Shown here piece by piece: positions 33,522-44,049 of a stretch of DNA of 64,000 nucleotides; the first letter of the stretch is position 1; each line of letters starts with the position of its first letter. The stretch lies in assembly GCA_014058105.1 (NCBI GenBank), contig JACGCM010002568.1, forward strand, positions 2,046,001-2,110,000, in the 5' to 3' direction. The DNA comes from Kingdonia uniflora. Its lineage: Eukaryota > Streptophyta > Magnoliopsida > Ranunculales > Circaeasteraceae. A program made the translations under genes and the position numbers. The notes below the pieces were generated by a model. That model ran no database searches, had not been told where the DNA came from, and worked only from the letters and a program-made list of their open reading frames with translations.

Positions 33522-34674
33522 TGATCGATATAAAATTGATGTCTTAAAAGACCCGCAAACGCATGGTGTACCGTTGAGTACATATGGAAGCGGGGTTGTA
33601 TCTTTAAAGACTTATTGAGTGACTTATACTTCGAACTACTAATTTTATCCAATAAGAATGAGTATTGTGTTTTTATAAGTGATAAAATTAAAATAAAAAA
33701 CAAACTAGAAAAAGGTGTTGATACGATTGGAGAGGAAACCAAGGTGTCATTCCACAACATCCCTTGTAACCTTGAGAGTATATCCTGAATTCCTGCATTG
33801 CATATCCTTGGTCGAGTATATACAACACATGATGAGATAAGATAATTAGTGATTGGGAACTACACATAAACCAATTTACTCATCCATGGTTCAGTTGATA
33901 AGCATGAATTATGTTCTCTTCTCCATGTTCCTAACCTATCTTGTTATGGTCAAACAAGATGGTTACTTAGATTCATTATTCTTCATAATTCTAGCTATGG
34001 TCAAGCATAAGACGAAGGAATACGAATATGCATTATGCCGCGATAAAGATAAGTTAATTACTCTAACTAAATTACACAATCTATACTAAGGCTACATTGG
34101 ATAGAGTTTCCTTAAGCCTTCGCTTAACGGTTGAGCTACTCATTCCTTTGATCATTGCCATATTACTATTTTAAAAATAGAAGTAAAAGACAAGAAGAAA
34201 AGATAAAGAAAAACCTTTATTGCTTTCAAACTTAATTTACACTCCCCAAGATGTCCCTCATGAGTGAGATTCCCCTCCTATTTATAGAGTATAGGAGGGT
34301 TTACAAAATATCTATATAAATGAGAAATCCCATAAACATTGCCTTCCATTATGCACAAAATATAAGAGCTTTAAAACCCTTTACTCCATGCCTTAGTCCA
34401 TACACAAAATTATATGGCTTAATAATCTCAGTCAATGCCTCTTTAATGTTCTTCATTGGACTTTTGGTTGACAAATACAATGGATGATCAACTGCTGGAG
34501 TGCATTACATCATTTTCTTTATTGAGAACCACAAAAATGTATGACTTCTTTATCATGCGACCGATTCTTCTAAATTCAAGCAAAAATACTATTAGTATCA
34601 CATTTAATTAATATATAAATTGCAAGTGAGATACAAATTTAGGAGTTATACACATAAATATTACGTGTCTATCA
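33522..34674 (-). repeat. E4 left: complete Athila-like LTR, minus orientation
   Basis: 1153 bp, minus strand TGATAGACACG... to ...ATCA, then six bases to the primer site. TATA region CTATAAATAG at 34278-34287. Most of it is repeated in inverted form at 34675-35461. No coding part of this element is in the window. Confidence 0.75.
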
Positions 34675-35461
34675 GTAACCCTTTCTAATCTTTAAATAGA
34701 AGAAGAATCCCACCTATTGGGGGAAAGTTGGAGATTGCAAATCAAGGTCAGAAGCAATAAAGTTCTTCTTTCTCTTATCCTCTTATATTTTACCTTTGTT
34801 GTTATAATAGTATTATGGCAATGATCAAAGGAATGAGTAGCTAAACCTCTTTGCCAAGGCTAGAGAAAGCTTCATCCAATGTAGCCTAAACGTTGATTGT
34901 GTAGTTTAGTTAGAGTAATTTTATTCTCTTTATCCTGGCATAATGCATATTTGTATTCCTTCGTCTTATGCTTGACCATAGCTAGGATAAAGAGGAATAA
35001 AGAATCTAAGTAACCTTCTTGTTTAACCTTAACAAAATAGGTTAAGAACATGTAGAAGAGAACATAATCGATACTTATCAACTAGACCATGGTGTTAAAG
35101 TTGGTTTACGGGTAGTTCCCAATCACTAATTATCTTATCTCATGATGTATTTCATATACCCAGACAAGGATATGTTTTAAGGAAACTTGTTTTTAATTTA
35201 ACTAGATGTACAATCTTATGGGTTATAGTGTGCGGAATTAAATTGACGCTTTGGCTTTCATTCTAAACGGAACAACTCTTTAATTTTTTCTAGCAATTTA
35301 TTTGAATTATTTACCAGCAAAACAAACTCTTATTTATTGGATAAATTAGTAGCTCAAGTATAATTCCCACTTACAACTCCCTTGGGATGCGACCCCATTT
35401 GTACTTAATGGTACACCGTGCGCTTGTGGTTCTTTTAAGACATCATTTTTATAATCAATCA
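34675..35461 (+). repeat. E4 right: U3-truncated Athila-like LTR, plus orientation
   Basis: Same family as the left LTR but inverted; it begins at the first base after the left LTR with GTAACCC, which matches an internal place about 350 bp into the left copy, so most of U3 is missing. Ends ATCA before a primer site. Matching ORF shadows on both arms (33853-34089 and 35081-34872) confirm the homology. Confidence 0.75.
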
Positions 35462-35467
35462 AGATTT

Positions 35468-35484
35468 TGGCGCCGTTGTTGGGA
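35468..35484 (+). other. Primer binding site of right Athila-like LTR
   Basis: TGGCGCCGTTGTTGGGA, seven bases after the LTR end. Confidence 0.75.
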
Positions 35485-36884
35485 CTTACGAAGGTGCGTT
35501 TGATATTTGTGTTTTTATTTTATGCCAATTTTTTTTCTTCTTTCCTTTTTTTTTTTTTTTTTCATTTTTTTGGATCACCCAATCACTTGGTCCAAAAAGT
35601 GAAGCTTGTTTTGTGACCAACTGGAGGTTAATTGGTGTGTAACGGTGACAACTTTGGCACATGCCTATCCTCATAGAGCTACAGTAATGGGGCAAGCACT
35701 ATTATGTGGTTGTTAAGTTGTCTATCTTTTCTGCATAACTGGAACGCTGTTTTGTGAGGCGTAAATTTTTGGCTGGGGGTATTATATAGTGGAGATCAGT
35801 GTCATGGTTCTATTTGTTCCTAACTGTTGCTGTTCCAAATAAGATTCTAGTGTTTTGAATTATTACTAAAGATCAAAGTCAAAAGAGGAGCTTGGTTTAG
35901 GAGGAAAAGTGGTTTGCAATTTCAACAGTACCACATCTCTTTGATTTATTTATTTTGCATGTGCTCATCTCTTGTTTTGTCTACTTGATTTGGTATTTAA
36001 AGTTTAACGTGCTTGGGTATTTACACTGTTTCCTTTTCCAAGTTATGTTTGAACCCAAACTAATCTATTATTTAGTGTTAGATATGTGATAAAAAAAAGC
36101 AATCGAATATTTTTGCTAAATTTATGTTAATACTCCTCCATTCTCGATTAAATACGGCCGATTAAACTTTGGCTATTTTTGGCATCGGTAAACATGATAA
36201 AGGAACCAACAGTACGGAAGGTGTGATGAATGAAAAATACAAAAAGCTTAAAGATTACGTCAAAATCCTTTTTTTGCCCCCTTAAGTGAAGGGGCACTTC
36301 CTTCTTTTGCCCCCAAATTGAAGAGGCAGTTAAGAATCGAGGTTGCTAGTTTCTTTTCTAGCCCAAGAATGAATTGCGGAATTCACCGAACAAGTAATAA
36401 ATCAAACGAAGAATAAAACAAGGACAAAGAATTTACCCAGAGAAGGGAAGTGGAAAACCCTTGCGGATAAAATAACTACTCCCCGCAAATAATCCACTAT
36501 GATCAAATATGCTACAAGAAATTTCTCCAAGCTTCCTCAAGCTTTAATGGAGTCTCTTAAACCGTAGTTCTCTCAAGAATTAATCTCACGAAGATTAACC
36601 TAAGTATGGATCAAATATTTTGTCCATACAGTATTCCTTATATGGTTGGGAGGTTATTACATCAATTCGGACTCAAAGTATGGATCACGATGTAAGCTAA
36701 CATCTATACTCAAACCTTCTAAAACTGTGTTTATGATGTCTATTCGAGTAGAGACCAAAGTCTAGTCAAATAAACTAGGTTTTGAGGCATCTATTCGAAT
36801 AGACTTTGAGTCTATTTGAATAGAACTTGTTCAAAGACTTCTATTCAAATAGAACATTGAAAAACCATATTTTCCTTTCATCTT
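35485..36884. other. No gene; element leader and LTR-like debris
   Basis: 35485-36130 is probable leader of the right Athila-like element, with a T run at 35547-35562. From about 36350 to 36880 the sequence resembles a copia-type LTR in minus orientation (GTGGAAAACCCTTGCGG), with repeated ATTCRAATAGA motifs at 36740-36865. No ORF supported. Confidence 0.35.
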
Positions 36885-37473
36885 CGATCCTCGCTTGAAG
36901 GGGCCTATCACTCGATCTTACCAAAAATTGAGCTGCCCCCTGCTCGAATTACCTCCATATCAGGCTCACGCATCCCCCACATAACTTCTCAGTCAAATAT
37001 TGCCATATACTCCACGAACTGATGATAAACGTGGGTCAAGCTTAAACCAAAAAACTTGAACAAGTCAAAACTACCTGTCTCTCACGAACTCAAAAGTTAC
37101 TCTAACCTCATTGTTCGGAGAACGTGCTACCGCACGAAGAAGAGCTGCAGAAGGGGCCTATATGAAGGAAAAATTTCAGAAGAGATAAGGACTAGAATAT
37201 ATATGAGAAATCACGAAGAAGACTATATCTTCCGAGATTCTCAAACACTCAAAACTTCTTATTCACAAGATTAAATATTTTTATGTCTAGAGATAACTTG
37301 TAATAAGATACCGTCAGCCTCAAGAAATAAAAGTCACTATTACAAAACCCTAAGCAAGAGGTCATAGTTTTTAACCTATTCATAGGTTTTCTACGCAAAA
37401 TACCTCTGTCATTTCCAATTTACTAGATTATAGTCACAAGTACATTGGTATAAGGAGTAATTCCAGGACATAT
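36885..37473 (+). repeat. E5 5' LTR, left part
   Basis: Aligns with the E3 LTR: GAAGGGGCCTATCAC near the start, GGCTCACGCAT, and near the end AACCTATTCATAGGTTTTC. With the right part minus a 5-bp duplication the total is about 614 bp, the length of the E3 LTR. The terminal TG appears changed to CG. A possible TATA is at 37197-37204. Confidence 0.65.
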
Positions 37474-38207
37474 TGTAGGGGCCTAACTTCTTTCGGAAAA
37501 GAAGTCGGCTCTTAGCACATGGGGTTAATCTTCACTCAAAGAAATAAAAGTAAATAATCTAAAGTATGGACAATCTATAGAAAAATTACTTGCGTAGAGG
37601 CCTGAATGTGACTCTCTACGACCTCTGATAATGATTTTCAAGTATATTTTTATTACTGATGAGTAATTGAAGGTTCGAGTACTGGGTTTTACAAGGTGGT
37701 CGAAGGTAAACATCAAAAGGGGTGGGGAAGATTTTTCTAATCCCTCCTTGGTTCCTCATCTCTCATATTTATAGAATCATAGAAATGGCTGAGTCACCAA
37801 GGTTAGGTCAGATCACAAGGGTACTGTCCGGATATCCCGGCGGGGTATGGGCACCGGACATGTCTGTACTGTCACTGTAATAGTTGTTGGAGATGTTTTT
37901 GTACTTTATCGCCGTGGCAGTGATTGGGCCTGTCACTGAAGCTGTAAGGACCAATCACTGCGCCGTCTTGTCTGATGAGCTGGATGCCTGTCCCGTCATA
38001 CATCGACCATGTGTAGCTATGGTCAAAGTATTTCTGCGGCGATATGTGGAATCCGTTCTCGAGGTTTGTTTATGGTCAAAGCTTCGTCATCAACTGAGCT
38101 TTGGAAGGCTTGTTTAAGGATTGAGTGGGCTTTGATACATTCGAGTAAGCTGCAAAATAGCCTTCGAGTGTCTGAGAGGGGTCGAAGGCTGCGAGTAAGC
38201 AACTATA
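37474..38207 (-). repeat. E6 3' LTR
   Basis: 734 bp; + strand TGTAGGGGCC... to ...AAGCAACTATA. TATA on the minus strand (TATAAATATG, 37764-37773). Carries one copy of the palindrome with ACCAT/ATGGT arms around 37998-38022. The spurious + ORF 37884-38320 overlaps it. Confidence 0.85.
37764..37773 (-). promoter_or_regulatory. TATA box of E6 3' LTR
   Basis: Minus strand CTATAAATATGAGAG. The 5' LTR has lost this part. Confidence 0.6.
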
Positions 38208-38222
38208 TTCTCCCCCTCTCAG
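38208..38222 (-). other. E6 polypurine tract
   Basis: Minus strand GCTGAGAGGGGGAGAA, directly before the LTR. Confidence 0.8.
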
Positions 38223-38412
38223 CGAGGGTCTCAAAACTAGGTGGAGAGGCATTTGCTGAGAAAACTGTTTGGCCTTGGAATTTGAGCTATTTAACTGTTG
38301 GTTTTTGGGTAAGTAAATAAAGTGGGTAAGTAAGGGCTATTTGATAGGGATACTGTGTAACCTTCTTCTTTTCCATTCTTCTCTCTTTCCTCTATAAGTT
38401 TTTGAAATCTCC

Positions 38413-38703
38413 ATGGATACGACGCCCAATATGCGATATCTAAAGATGATGGGATTCGCCCGGGACCGTCGCGCAGGGCGTAAGACTGGTGAACTGCATA
38501 TAAAGTTCTTCGGGCATTATGATCTGGACTGGGACATGCCCGAACTGGTAGAGGTTGAGGCTGGAGAGCTCATCAATGGGGAGCCTTATTCCTATCGTTG
38601 GGACTGACTGAAGTACGACTTTACTAATACGGAGAAGTGTTATCTCTTTCTGTCGGCTTTGGCCGAATGTTTTGTTTGTGCAGAAGAGGTGTTGAAGGAG
38701 TAA
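38413..38703 (+). pseudogene. E6 antisense gene A: small ORF, one in-frame stop
   Basis: ATG at 38413; 64 codons, a TGA at 38605-38607, then the same frame runs 31 more codons to TAA at 38703 (97 codons in all). Basic start (RDRRAGRKTGELH), then FFGHYDLDWDMPELVEVEAG and INGEPYSYRWD, and after the stop YDFTNTEKCYLFLSALAE. The block D(L/I)D..MP.L.EVE.G..I.G.P..Y.W is shared with gene B next to it. The E7 copy has a 36-bp deletion in this block. Function unknown; too short to be a known polymerase or capsid part. Confidence 0.6.
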
Positions 38704-39296
38704 AGCGTGGTGAGTGGAGCTTGGCCTTTTGGAAGTAGGGCTGTTGTTTGTGGTGGTGATGATTGGTCTCTCTGTATTGTGTAATTTTATGTAGAGGTTT
38801 TTGTTTGGGCGGGTTGTATGAATGTATTTGTGTTTTAAATTTTGCTATTTTGTAAATTAGATAATTGAATGGGCGCAATATTTTATAAAACTTTGTATGA
38901 TTGTGTCTGGCTGATATTGTAGACGAATACTCTCATAGGCACGCTAGCATATGCATGTCATCCAATTGTTAATAGTGGGTAAAAAATGGTATCAAAGTAT
39001 AATGATATGGTCGAAGGTAATCAACTTTGTATTAGGGAAGACTTGGTGCAATAGATTGAAGTTGAAATGTGAAGATGGTCGATGGTTCGATGTTGGATGG
39101 ATTGTTGGGTAACTGATCGAATGTTCGGTGCTCGAGTTTTGACTGCAAGTCCTCGTAAATGGTGTCCATGCGCACACAGATGAAACTGTTACGTATAGGA
39201 AGTTGTAGAGGCTGGACTGTTGAGTTTCAAGGTGGGGAATTGAAGGCCATAGTTAATGCAGCTAGGGAAGAAGGAAAGTTGAAATCGTTCTTCATG

Positions 39297-39304
39297 TATA
39301 AAAG
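39297..39304 (+). promoter_or_regulatory. TATA box for E6 antisense gene B
   Basis: ATGTATAAAAGGAAC, about 55 bp before the ATG at 39358. E7 has TATAAAAG at the same place. Confidence 0.65.
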
Positions 39305-39357
39305 GAACTGCTGGGGAGAGGATTGCTCATAGTTATGCATTCTTCTTCTGAAACATA

Positions 39358-39711
39358 ATGTCTATATCTTTTTCTAATGGTGGTTCATCCAATGGTAGTT
39401 CTTCCACGGGAAGGTATGCGAACAGGGCTGCAGCCAAAGTGATTCAAGTATGAGAGAAGATGCTGGGATTGCGGCAGAGGTTTTTGATTAATCATGACAT
39501 TAATGTGGAGAAGCCGGTCCTTTTTGAAGTAGAGCCAGGGAAGCCGATTGCTGGGATACCTTTTGCATACTGGTGGGGGATTCTTCAGATGATTGGTCCA
39601 TTTCTGAGTCATCGGCTATCTCTGTTAGAGTCCTTCGCAGAAGAAATGGTTGACCAGGAGGATGCTGGTGCTGTGCCCGCGATCGAAGAGGAGTATCCCA
39701 TTGATAATTAG
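39358..39711 (+). pseudogene. E6 antisense gene B: small ORF, one in-frame stop
   Basis: ATG at 39358, 117 codons to TAG at 39711 with one TGA at about 39451. N-terminus rich in Ser and Gly (SFSNGGSSNGSSSTGRY), then QRFLINHDINVEKPVLFEVE, PGKPIAGIPFAYWWGILQ, HRLSLLESFAEEMVDQ and an acidic end. Paralogue of gene A by the shared core. The E7 copy starts MAADIPVQEDQAAVKVRRL and keeps the same core. Has its own TATA. Unknown function. Confidence 0.65.
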
Positions 39712-40504
39712 GGTTCTCGTTCGACTGTGCTGCTAGGTTCTTTGATTGATCTGTTTGTGGTTTATTTTTGTTGTAGCTCTTTCTTTCCCCCCCCCTTTTT
39801 TTGTATATGGGGTCTGTAGTTGATGACTGGATGTATTGTCTTGTTGAATGAAATTTGAATTTTGAATTACTGTCATTGTAATGTAAAACTTGCCGAAAGA
39901 TGATTCTGTGTTCTCGAAGTAGTAGCATAAACTGTTGAATTTATAGTATAACTATCGAAGTAGAATGTTTGGATTGTCGAAGAAAAATCTTGAATTGTCG
40001 AAGTAAAAAGTTGTAGTCTGTCGAAGTAATTACTTGTGAAAGTGTCGAATATGCCATAGATCAAATGGTTGATATACTTGGGGATCAAATATGAGGTTAT
40101 CTGTTGCCGAGTCTTCGAGATGCTTTATAGTCGATTACTTAAATGTGTGGAGTGTGTCGATGGTTTTGTTTGATTTGACTGGTCGCACTGACAGCCCGGG
40201 CAGCTGGTCTATCAGGACGGTACGTGTGCCTAGGGCAGTGTGCCAAAAGTAATCATGATTTTTGCACATTTTTTTAGAAAAGTTATGATTGGATGTTGAG
40301 ATTTGATTGTTTGGCTTTGAGTGAGGGTGAAAGGTTTTGAGAAGCTTTGATTTTGTTGGAAATTTGAACTGAGCGTGCCATTCGTACTTGATAGAAATAA
40401 GGGGTAAATCGGTCAAAGCGCATTGCAGCAAAAAAACTGGGGTAGTGGGGGCGTGGTAATAATAGAGGCTTGAAAATCGAGGTAGTTTTGGTTTTTTGAG
40501 AGGG
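39712..40504 (+). other. Region between genes B and C of E6, with TCGAAG repeats
   Basis: No ORF supported. From about 39905 to 40050 a loose repeat of ~22 bp built around TCGAAGTA occurs (near 39914, 39955, 39977, 39997, 40021). From 40150 to 40260 a block is conserved with E7 (CAGGACGGTACGTG, AGTAATCATGATTTTTGC). It may hold promoter elements of gene C. Confidence 0.45.
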
Positions 40505-40510
40505 TATATA
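40505..40510 (+). promoter_or_regulatory. TATA box for E6 antisense gene C
   Basis: GAGGGTATATAGGTG; E7 has TATATAAG at the matching place, both followed about 30 bp on by CACxGTACTGTTTACT. Confidence 0.6.
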
Positions 40511-40663
40511 GGTGTTAGAGAAGTAACCACAGTACTGTTTACTGAGAAAAAATCCAGGGAAAGTGAGAGAAAAGAACGTACGCCATTAGTGCCTGTGCTT
40601 GAGTGAAGTTGCTGGAGTTGCTGTATTGATCTCGCTGCTTTGGGTACAGTGCTTCTAATACAG

Positions 40664-40939
40664 ATATATCACTTAAACTCTGCGAATTTTGCTTTGTTTT
40701 TCCTTCTATGAGTAGAATATTCTAGCTTTGGGGTTTGGCGATTATTTTTGAGGATAAGAGAATTGATAAATTGAGGTTTCAACCCATTCTGGGATTTTGG
40801 GGGTTTCTGAAGGTGGCATTGGGTTTAGGATCGAAGTTTTGAGTGTGTATAGATCTGCTGAAGGATGTTGATGGGATATGGGTTATTGACACGTAATTAT
40901 CGAATATATCAATTTAATTGCGTGCCTCTTCTTCTGTTG
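40664..40939 (+). other. Intron 1 of E6 antisense gene C (276 nt), splice sites mutated
   Basis: Aligned to the E7 intron with proper GT and AG. In E6 the donor is AT (CAG|ATATAT) and the acceptor TG (CTTCTGTTG|G). Same length as in E7. Confidence 0.6.
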
Positions 40940-41793
40940 GGTAAGATGCATACCCGTCAAGCTTTCAGACAGAGGTTGATATACGAAGAGTCGAAGCTTT
41001 CAAAGCTAGTATTTTTGGTCGTGCCTTATTGGATGAGCGCAGAGATTTAGAAGTGTTAGATGTTGTAACCGATGCCCCTTTGTCTATGGTTCTGCCAGCT
41101 GGTGAGATTTCAATTACGAGACGTCGTAGGACGGTAGTTACTGAGGATAGTGAGGAGGAGGAGATAGTGTGGGGTGAGAGAGGTGAGAGTATTGTGGGGA
41201 CTTCTGGAGGTGGAAAATTAGAAGAGAGGCTGAGTGATGAAAGTGGAGATTCGACTGAATCGGATAGGGTCGAAGGTGCCATTTCGGCTAGAGATAAGGT
41301 TAGATTAGATCGATTTGCTGCCAAGTTGGGGCTATCGAAAGTGGGGGTGTTGTTGAGTGTGGTGGGTGCAGGGTTAACTTTCAAATCAAACCTGGAGATG
41401 GAATAATGGCATATAGAGGCTTGATTCGACTGGGGATGGAACTTCCTCTTCGAGGGCTGGTAAAAGACGTGTTGAATTTTTTGGAGGTTGCTCCGGTGCA
41501 AATGAATGGAAATTTTTATGAGATGATGAGGGTAATTGAGGGCATGAATGCAAAGTTGAGCAGTCAGGGGAGGGGATTGATTAAGTGGTTTAACATTATT
41601 ACCTTCTACTCAAAGAAGGCGAACCAGAACATAGGTACCTATCACATCCAGTGTCACCCTGAGAAGCCTTGGTTTTTTGATCTATGTTTGATGGGTCGAG
41701 GGTAGAATAAAAACCTAGTCATAGTATGGGGTAACTATGAGAATGTTGAATGGGAGGACCTGTATAAGTTGCATCATAGGGTATATAATCAGA

Positions 41794-41867
41794 GTAAGTT
41801 TGCTGTCGAAGGATTATTGTTGAAGTTGTCTTGAATAAGTGGTGATTATATTTTATTTCTTCTGCAG
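41794..41867 (+). other. Intron 2 of E6 antisense gene C (74 nt)
   Basis: Strong donor ATCAGA|GTAAGT and acceptor TTTCTTCTGCAG|GTCC. Same position as the 74-nt intron of E1 and the 75-nt intron of E7. Confidence 0.75.
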
Positions 41868-42442
41868 GTCCGAAAAATCTGATTTGGAACAATCCGAGGA
41901 ACTATATCGATACCTTGCTCGAAGCTAGTGAGGGTTGGGTAAATTTTTTTTTTGAAAATCTTGGTATCAAGAGGCAGAGAAGGAAGAAGACGGATTCCCT
42001 GCTTTAAAATGTACCAGTTGCACCAAAGCCATCAAAGAGGACGAGAGGCGAAGGTGGTTCGAAGGTTCCCGAAGAAATGGGAGGTGATGAGTTGCCAAGA
42101 AATATTCAGTATGTTCCAAAAATGGGGAGGGGTTTGAAGCAAGCAGCGCCGGTGCCCGAAGTGGCTGGAGATGCTTCGAGACTGAGGTCGAGGTAGGTGC
42201 TAAAGCTGGCTGAGAAAGGGAAAGGATGGGATATTCTCAAAGTTTAGAAGGTGCAACAAACGAAAGTTATTCTGCACAAAAGGTATAGGGCACTGGGAGA
42301 AGATGATGCAGAGGATGAGGGTGAAGAGATGACGGAAGCTGAGCGACAAGAGTACACAGTAGCCAAACGTGGTTCGATGGTTGAACTCTGTGATGATGAC
42401 CCAGACGAGGCATCGAAGGAGATACAGAGGAGTATGTTTTAG

Positions 42443-42536
42443 GTAACAGATCTATTAATTTCTTCTGTGAGATTTTATGATTTCTTTTAAGTTCTTCAAG
42501 ATTCGAGAGGTATTGACTGCTCGAATATTCTAGCAG
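42443..42536 (+). other. Intron 3 of E6 antisense gene C (94 nt)
   Basis: Donor TTTTAG|GTAACA, acceptor ATTCTAGCAG|ATG. E7 has the same 94-nt stretch with the donor changed to AT. Confidence 0.65.
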
Positions 42537-43136
42537 ATGAATGTTTGAGCGCAATCTTATAACAAGGTAATGTAGTAAGTGAAGGGGAAGCTGCAGCAGG
42601 CGGTTGAAAGTCATGATCTTGCTCGAGGGACCGAGGCTTCGTTAGTATCTGAGGTTAAAATTTTGAAGCGAGATTTAGAGGCAATCATAAACTCTTTTGA
42701 TGAGAGGCTTGAGCATCTGCTGTCTAAACAGGAGTAGGTGTGGGTGGCGAAGCTTGCTGCAAAAGAAAAAGAAAAGGCCGAATAGAAGGTTACAATTCAG
42801 GCGCAGTTTGATGGTGACTGCAAAGTAACTGTCAGGCTAAAAGATTTTATAGAAGAGAAGGGGTATAACCCTGACACTTTGGAATCCTTCCCTGTGTCCC
42901 CAGAACTGGTTACTGGAGATGATTTGCAGATGTAGGAAGGAGATGCGGATGTTGTTGATGGGGCAGATGGAGGTAATGGAGGTGGTGTGGAGGTTTCTGT
43001 AAATGAAGCAATCAGTGCTGGAACTGTGGATGATGTAGTTTCTGATGGTGTGGGGTCAAAGCTTTTGACTAGAGGTGCTGAGAGTGCTGACTCTGTAGGG
43101 TCTGTGGGAGAAATTGACGTAGCCTTTTCGATATGA

Positions 43137-43648
43137 GGTATTTGGAATTTAGGTTCCATGTCCACCTTCTTTGATTTGTTGTTGAGTTGTAATATTTTGA
43201 ACCATGCTTCTTTTTCTGTGGAGTTAGTCTCTAAATTTGTTATGTCAGTGAGCTGTCGTATTGTATGTTCTCTATCTGTTGAAGTTCTGGATTTGATTCT
43301 GAAATGTATTTGAATCTGTCTGATTTTTTGAACTGGATTTGCTGTCTTGCTCTAGCCTTGCGTTGTTCTAGATTGTTGAAATGTAGATGTGTAATCTGCT
43401 GGTTTGGCTCGTACTGAATTGTTGATTACTTATCTTGAGTTGTAATGAAGCTGTTTCTCCGATGTATGATGTTTTGAATCTTCTTGCATCGTGGCTATTT
43501 CTGTATAATAGTATATGTACGTACTGTTTATGTCGAATGGCTGTAGAGTTATCGGACCTCGAAGAGCTTCGTGAATATTGTGATATCTTTTTCGAAATTA
43601 AGGATCTGCTGGACATCGAAGGCCGAAGCCACAATGATATAAGATGTG
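43137..43648 (+). other. Downstream region of E6 gene C; no gene
   Basis: AT-rich; the first ~80 bp are conserved with E7 and would be the 3' UTR of gene C. A short frame at 43532-43645 (MAVELSDLEELREYCDIFFE) is not supported by comparison. Confidence 0.4.
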
Positions 43649-43990
43649 TTTGCCCCCAACGCATTCCCGAGGGTACGACCTTTCGACCATTCGTTCCCCT
43701 CGGGTTTGCTCGAATGTTGGAAACTTAAAAATTCCAGGGTCACCCCAAGTATCAGTCGGGGCAAGGGTGGACATGATACCCAGGGTAAACCAAGGAATCG
43801 ATTGGACTTCAACGGTTTTAGAACCCAACGAGGCATAACTGTTCGCCCCCAATGTATTCCTGAGGGTCCGGTCTTTCGACCATCCTTGCCCCTCGAGTTT
43901 GCTCAAAATTAGAAGCTTGAAAAATCTTAAGGTTGCTTCTACGTATCAGTCGGGTCAAAGGGATGACATGATACCTAAGTTAAACCAAAA
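43649..43990 (-). repeat. E6 tandem repeat after pol (unit ~183 bp, two copies)
   Basis: Units start near GCCCCCAACGCATTCC (43651) and GCCCCCAATGTATTCC (43834). Each has TTTCGACCATYC, TATCAGTCGGG and GACATGATACC. Same location as the repeats in E1 and E5, but unrelated in sequence. Confidence 0.85.
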
Positions 43991-44049
43991 AATTCAATAA
44001 ACAGAGGAGATGAAGTATGGGTTGAAAAGTTGTTTATTGATAATTCTGC

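Larger units (their letters stand above)
40946..43136 (+). pseudogene. E6 antisense gene C: three-exon coding region, broken
   Basis: ATG at 40946, seven bases after intron 1. Exon parts: 40946-41793 (acidic Glu/Ser-rich region, then RLDRFAAKLGLSKVGVLLS, and after a frameshift near 41403 GLIRLGMELPLRGLVKDVLN, FLEVAPVQMNGNFYEMMRV, ITFYSKKANQNIGTYH); intron 41794-41867; 41868-42442 (NPRNYIDTLLEASEG, FFENLGIKRQRRKK, then a basic region); intron 42443-42536; 42537-43136 (coiled coil, then a tail rich in Val, Gly, Asp). Stops and frameshifts are scattered. Same gene as E7 C and E1 C; from memory close to the 'putative gypsy type transposon' family. Likely a nuclear or particle-associated accessory protein, but function is unknown. 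Confidence 0.72.

Noticed and set aside
33853..34089. Conserved 70-residue protein occurring twice (also 35081-34872)
   Set aside because: The two ORFs are the same stretch of the two inverted LTR copies; LTR U3/R is not expected to code, and other frames are equally conserved.
37884..38320. ORFs repeated at 37884, 49925 and 57433
   Set aside because: They recur only because they lie in the LTRs of E6 and E7; frame is not kept and the strand is opposite to LTR transcription.
43435..43728. Fourth antisense gene after C in E6
   Set aside because: The frame runs into the tandem repeat and has no counterpart in E1 or E5; E7 is cut before this point, so there is no test.
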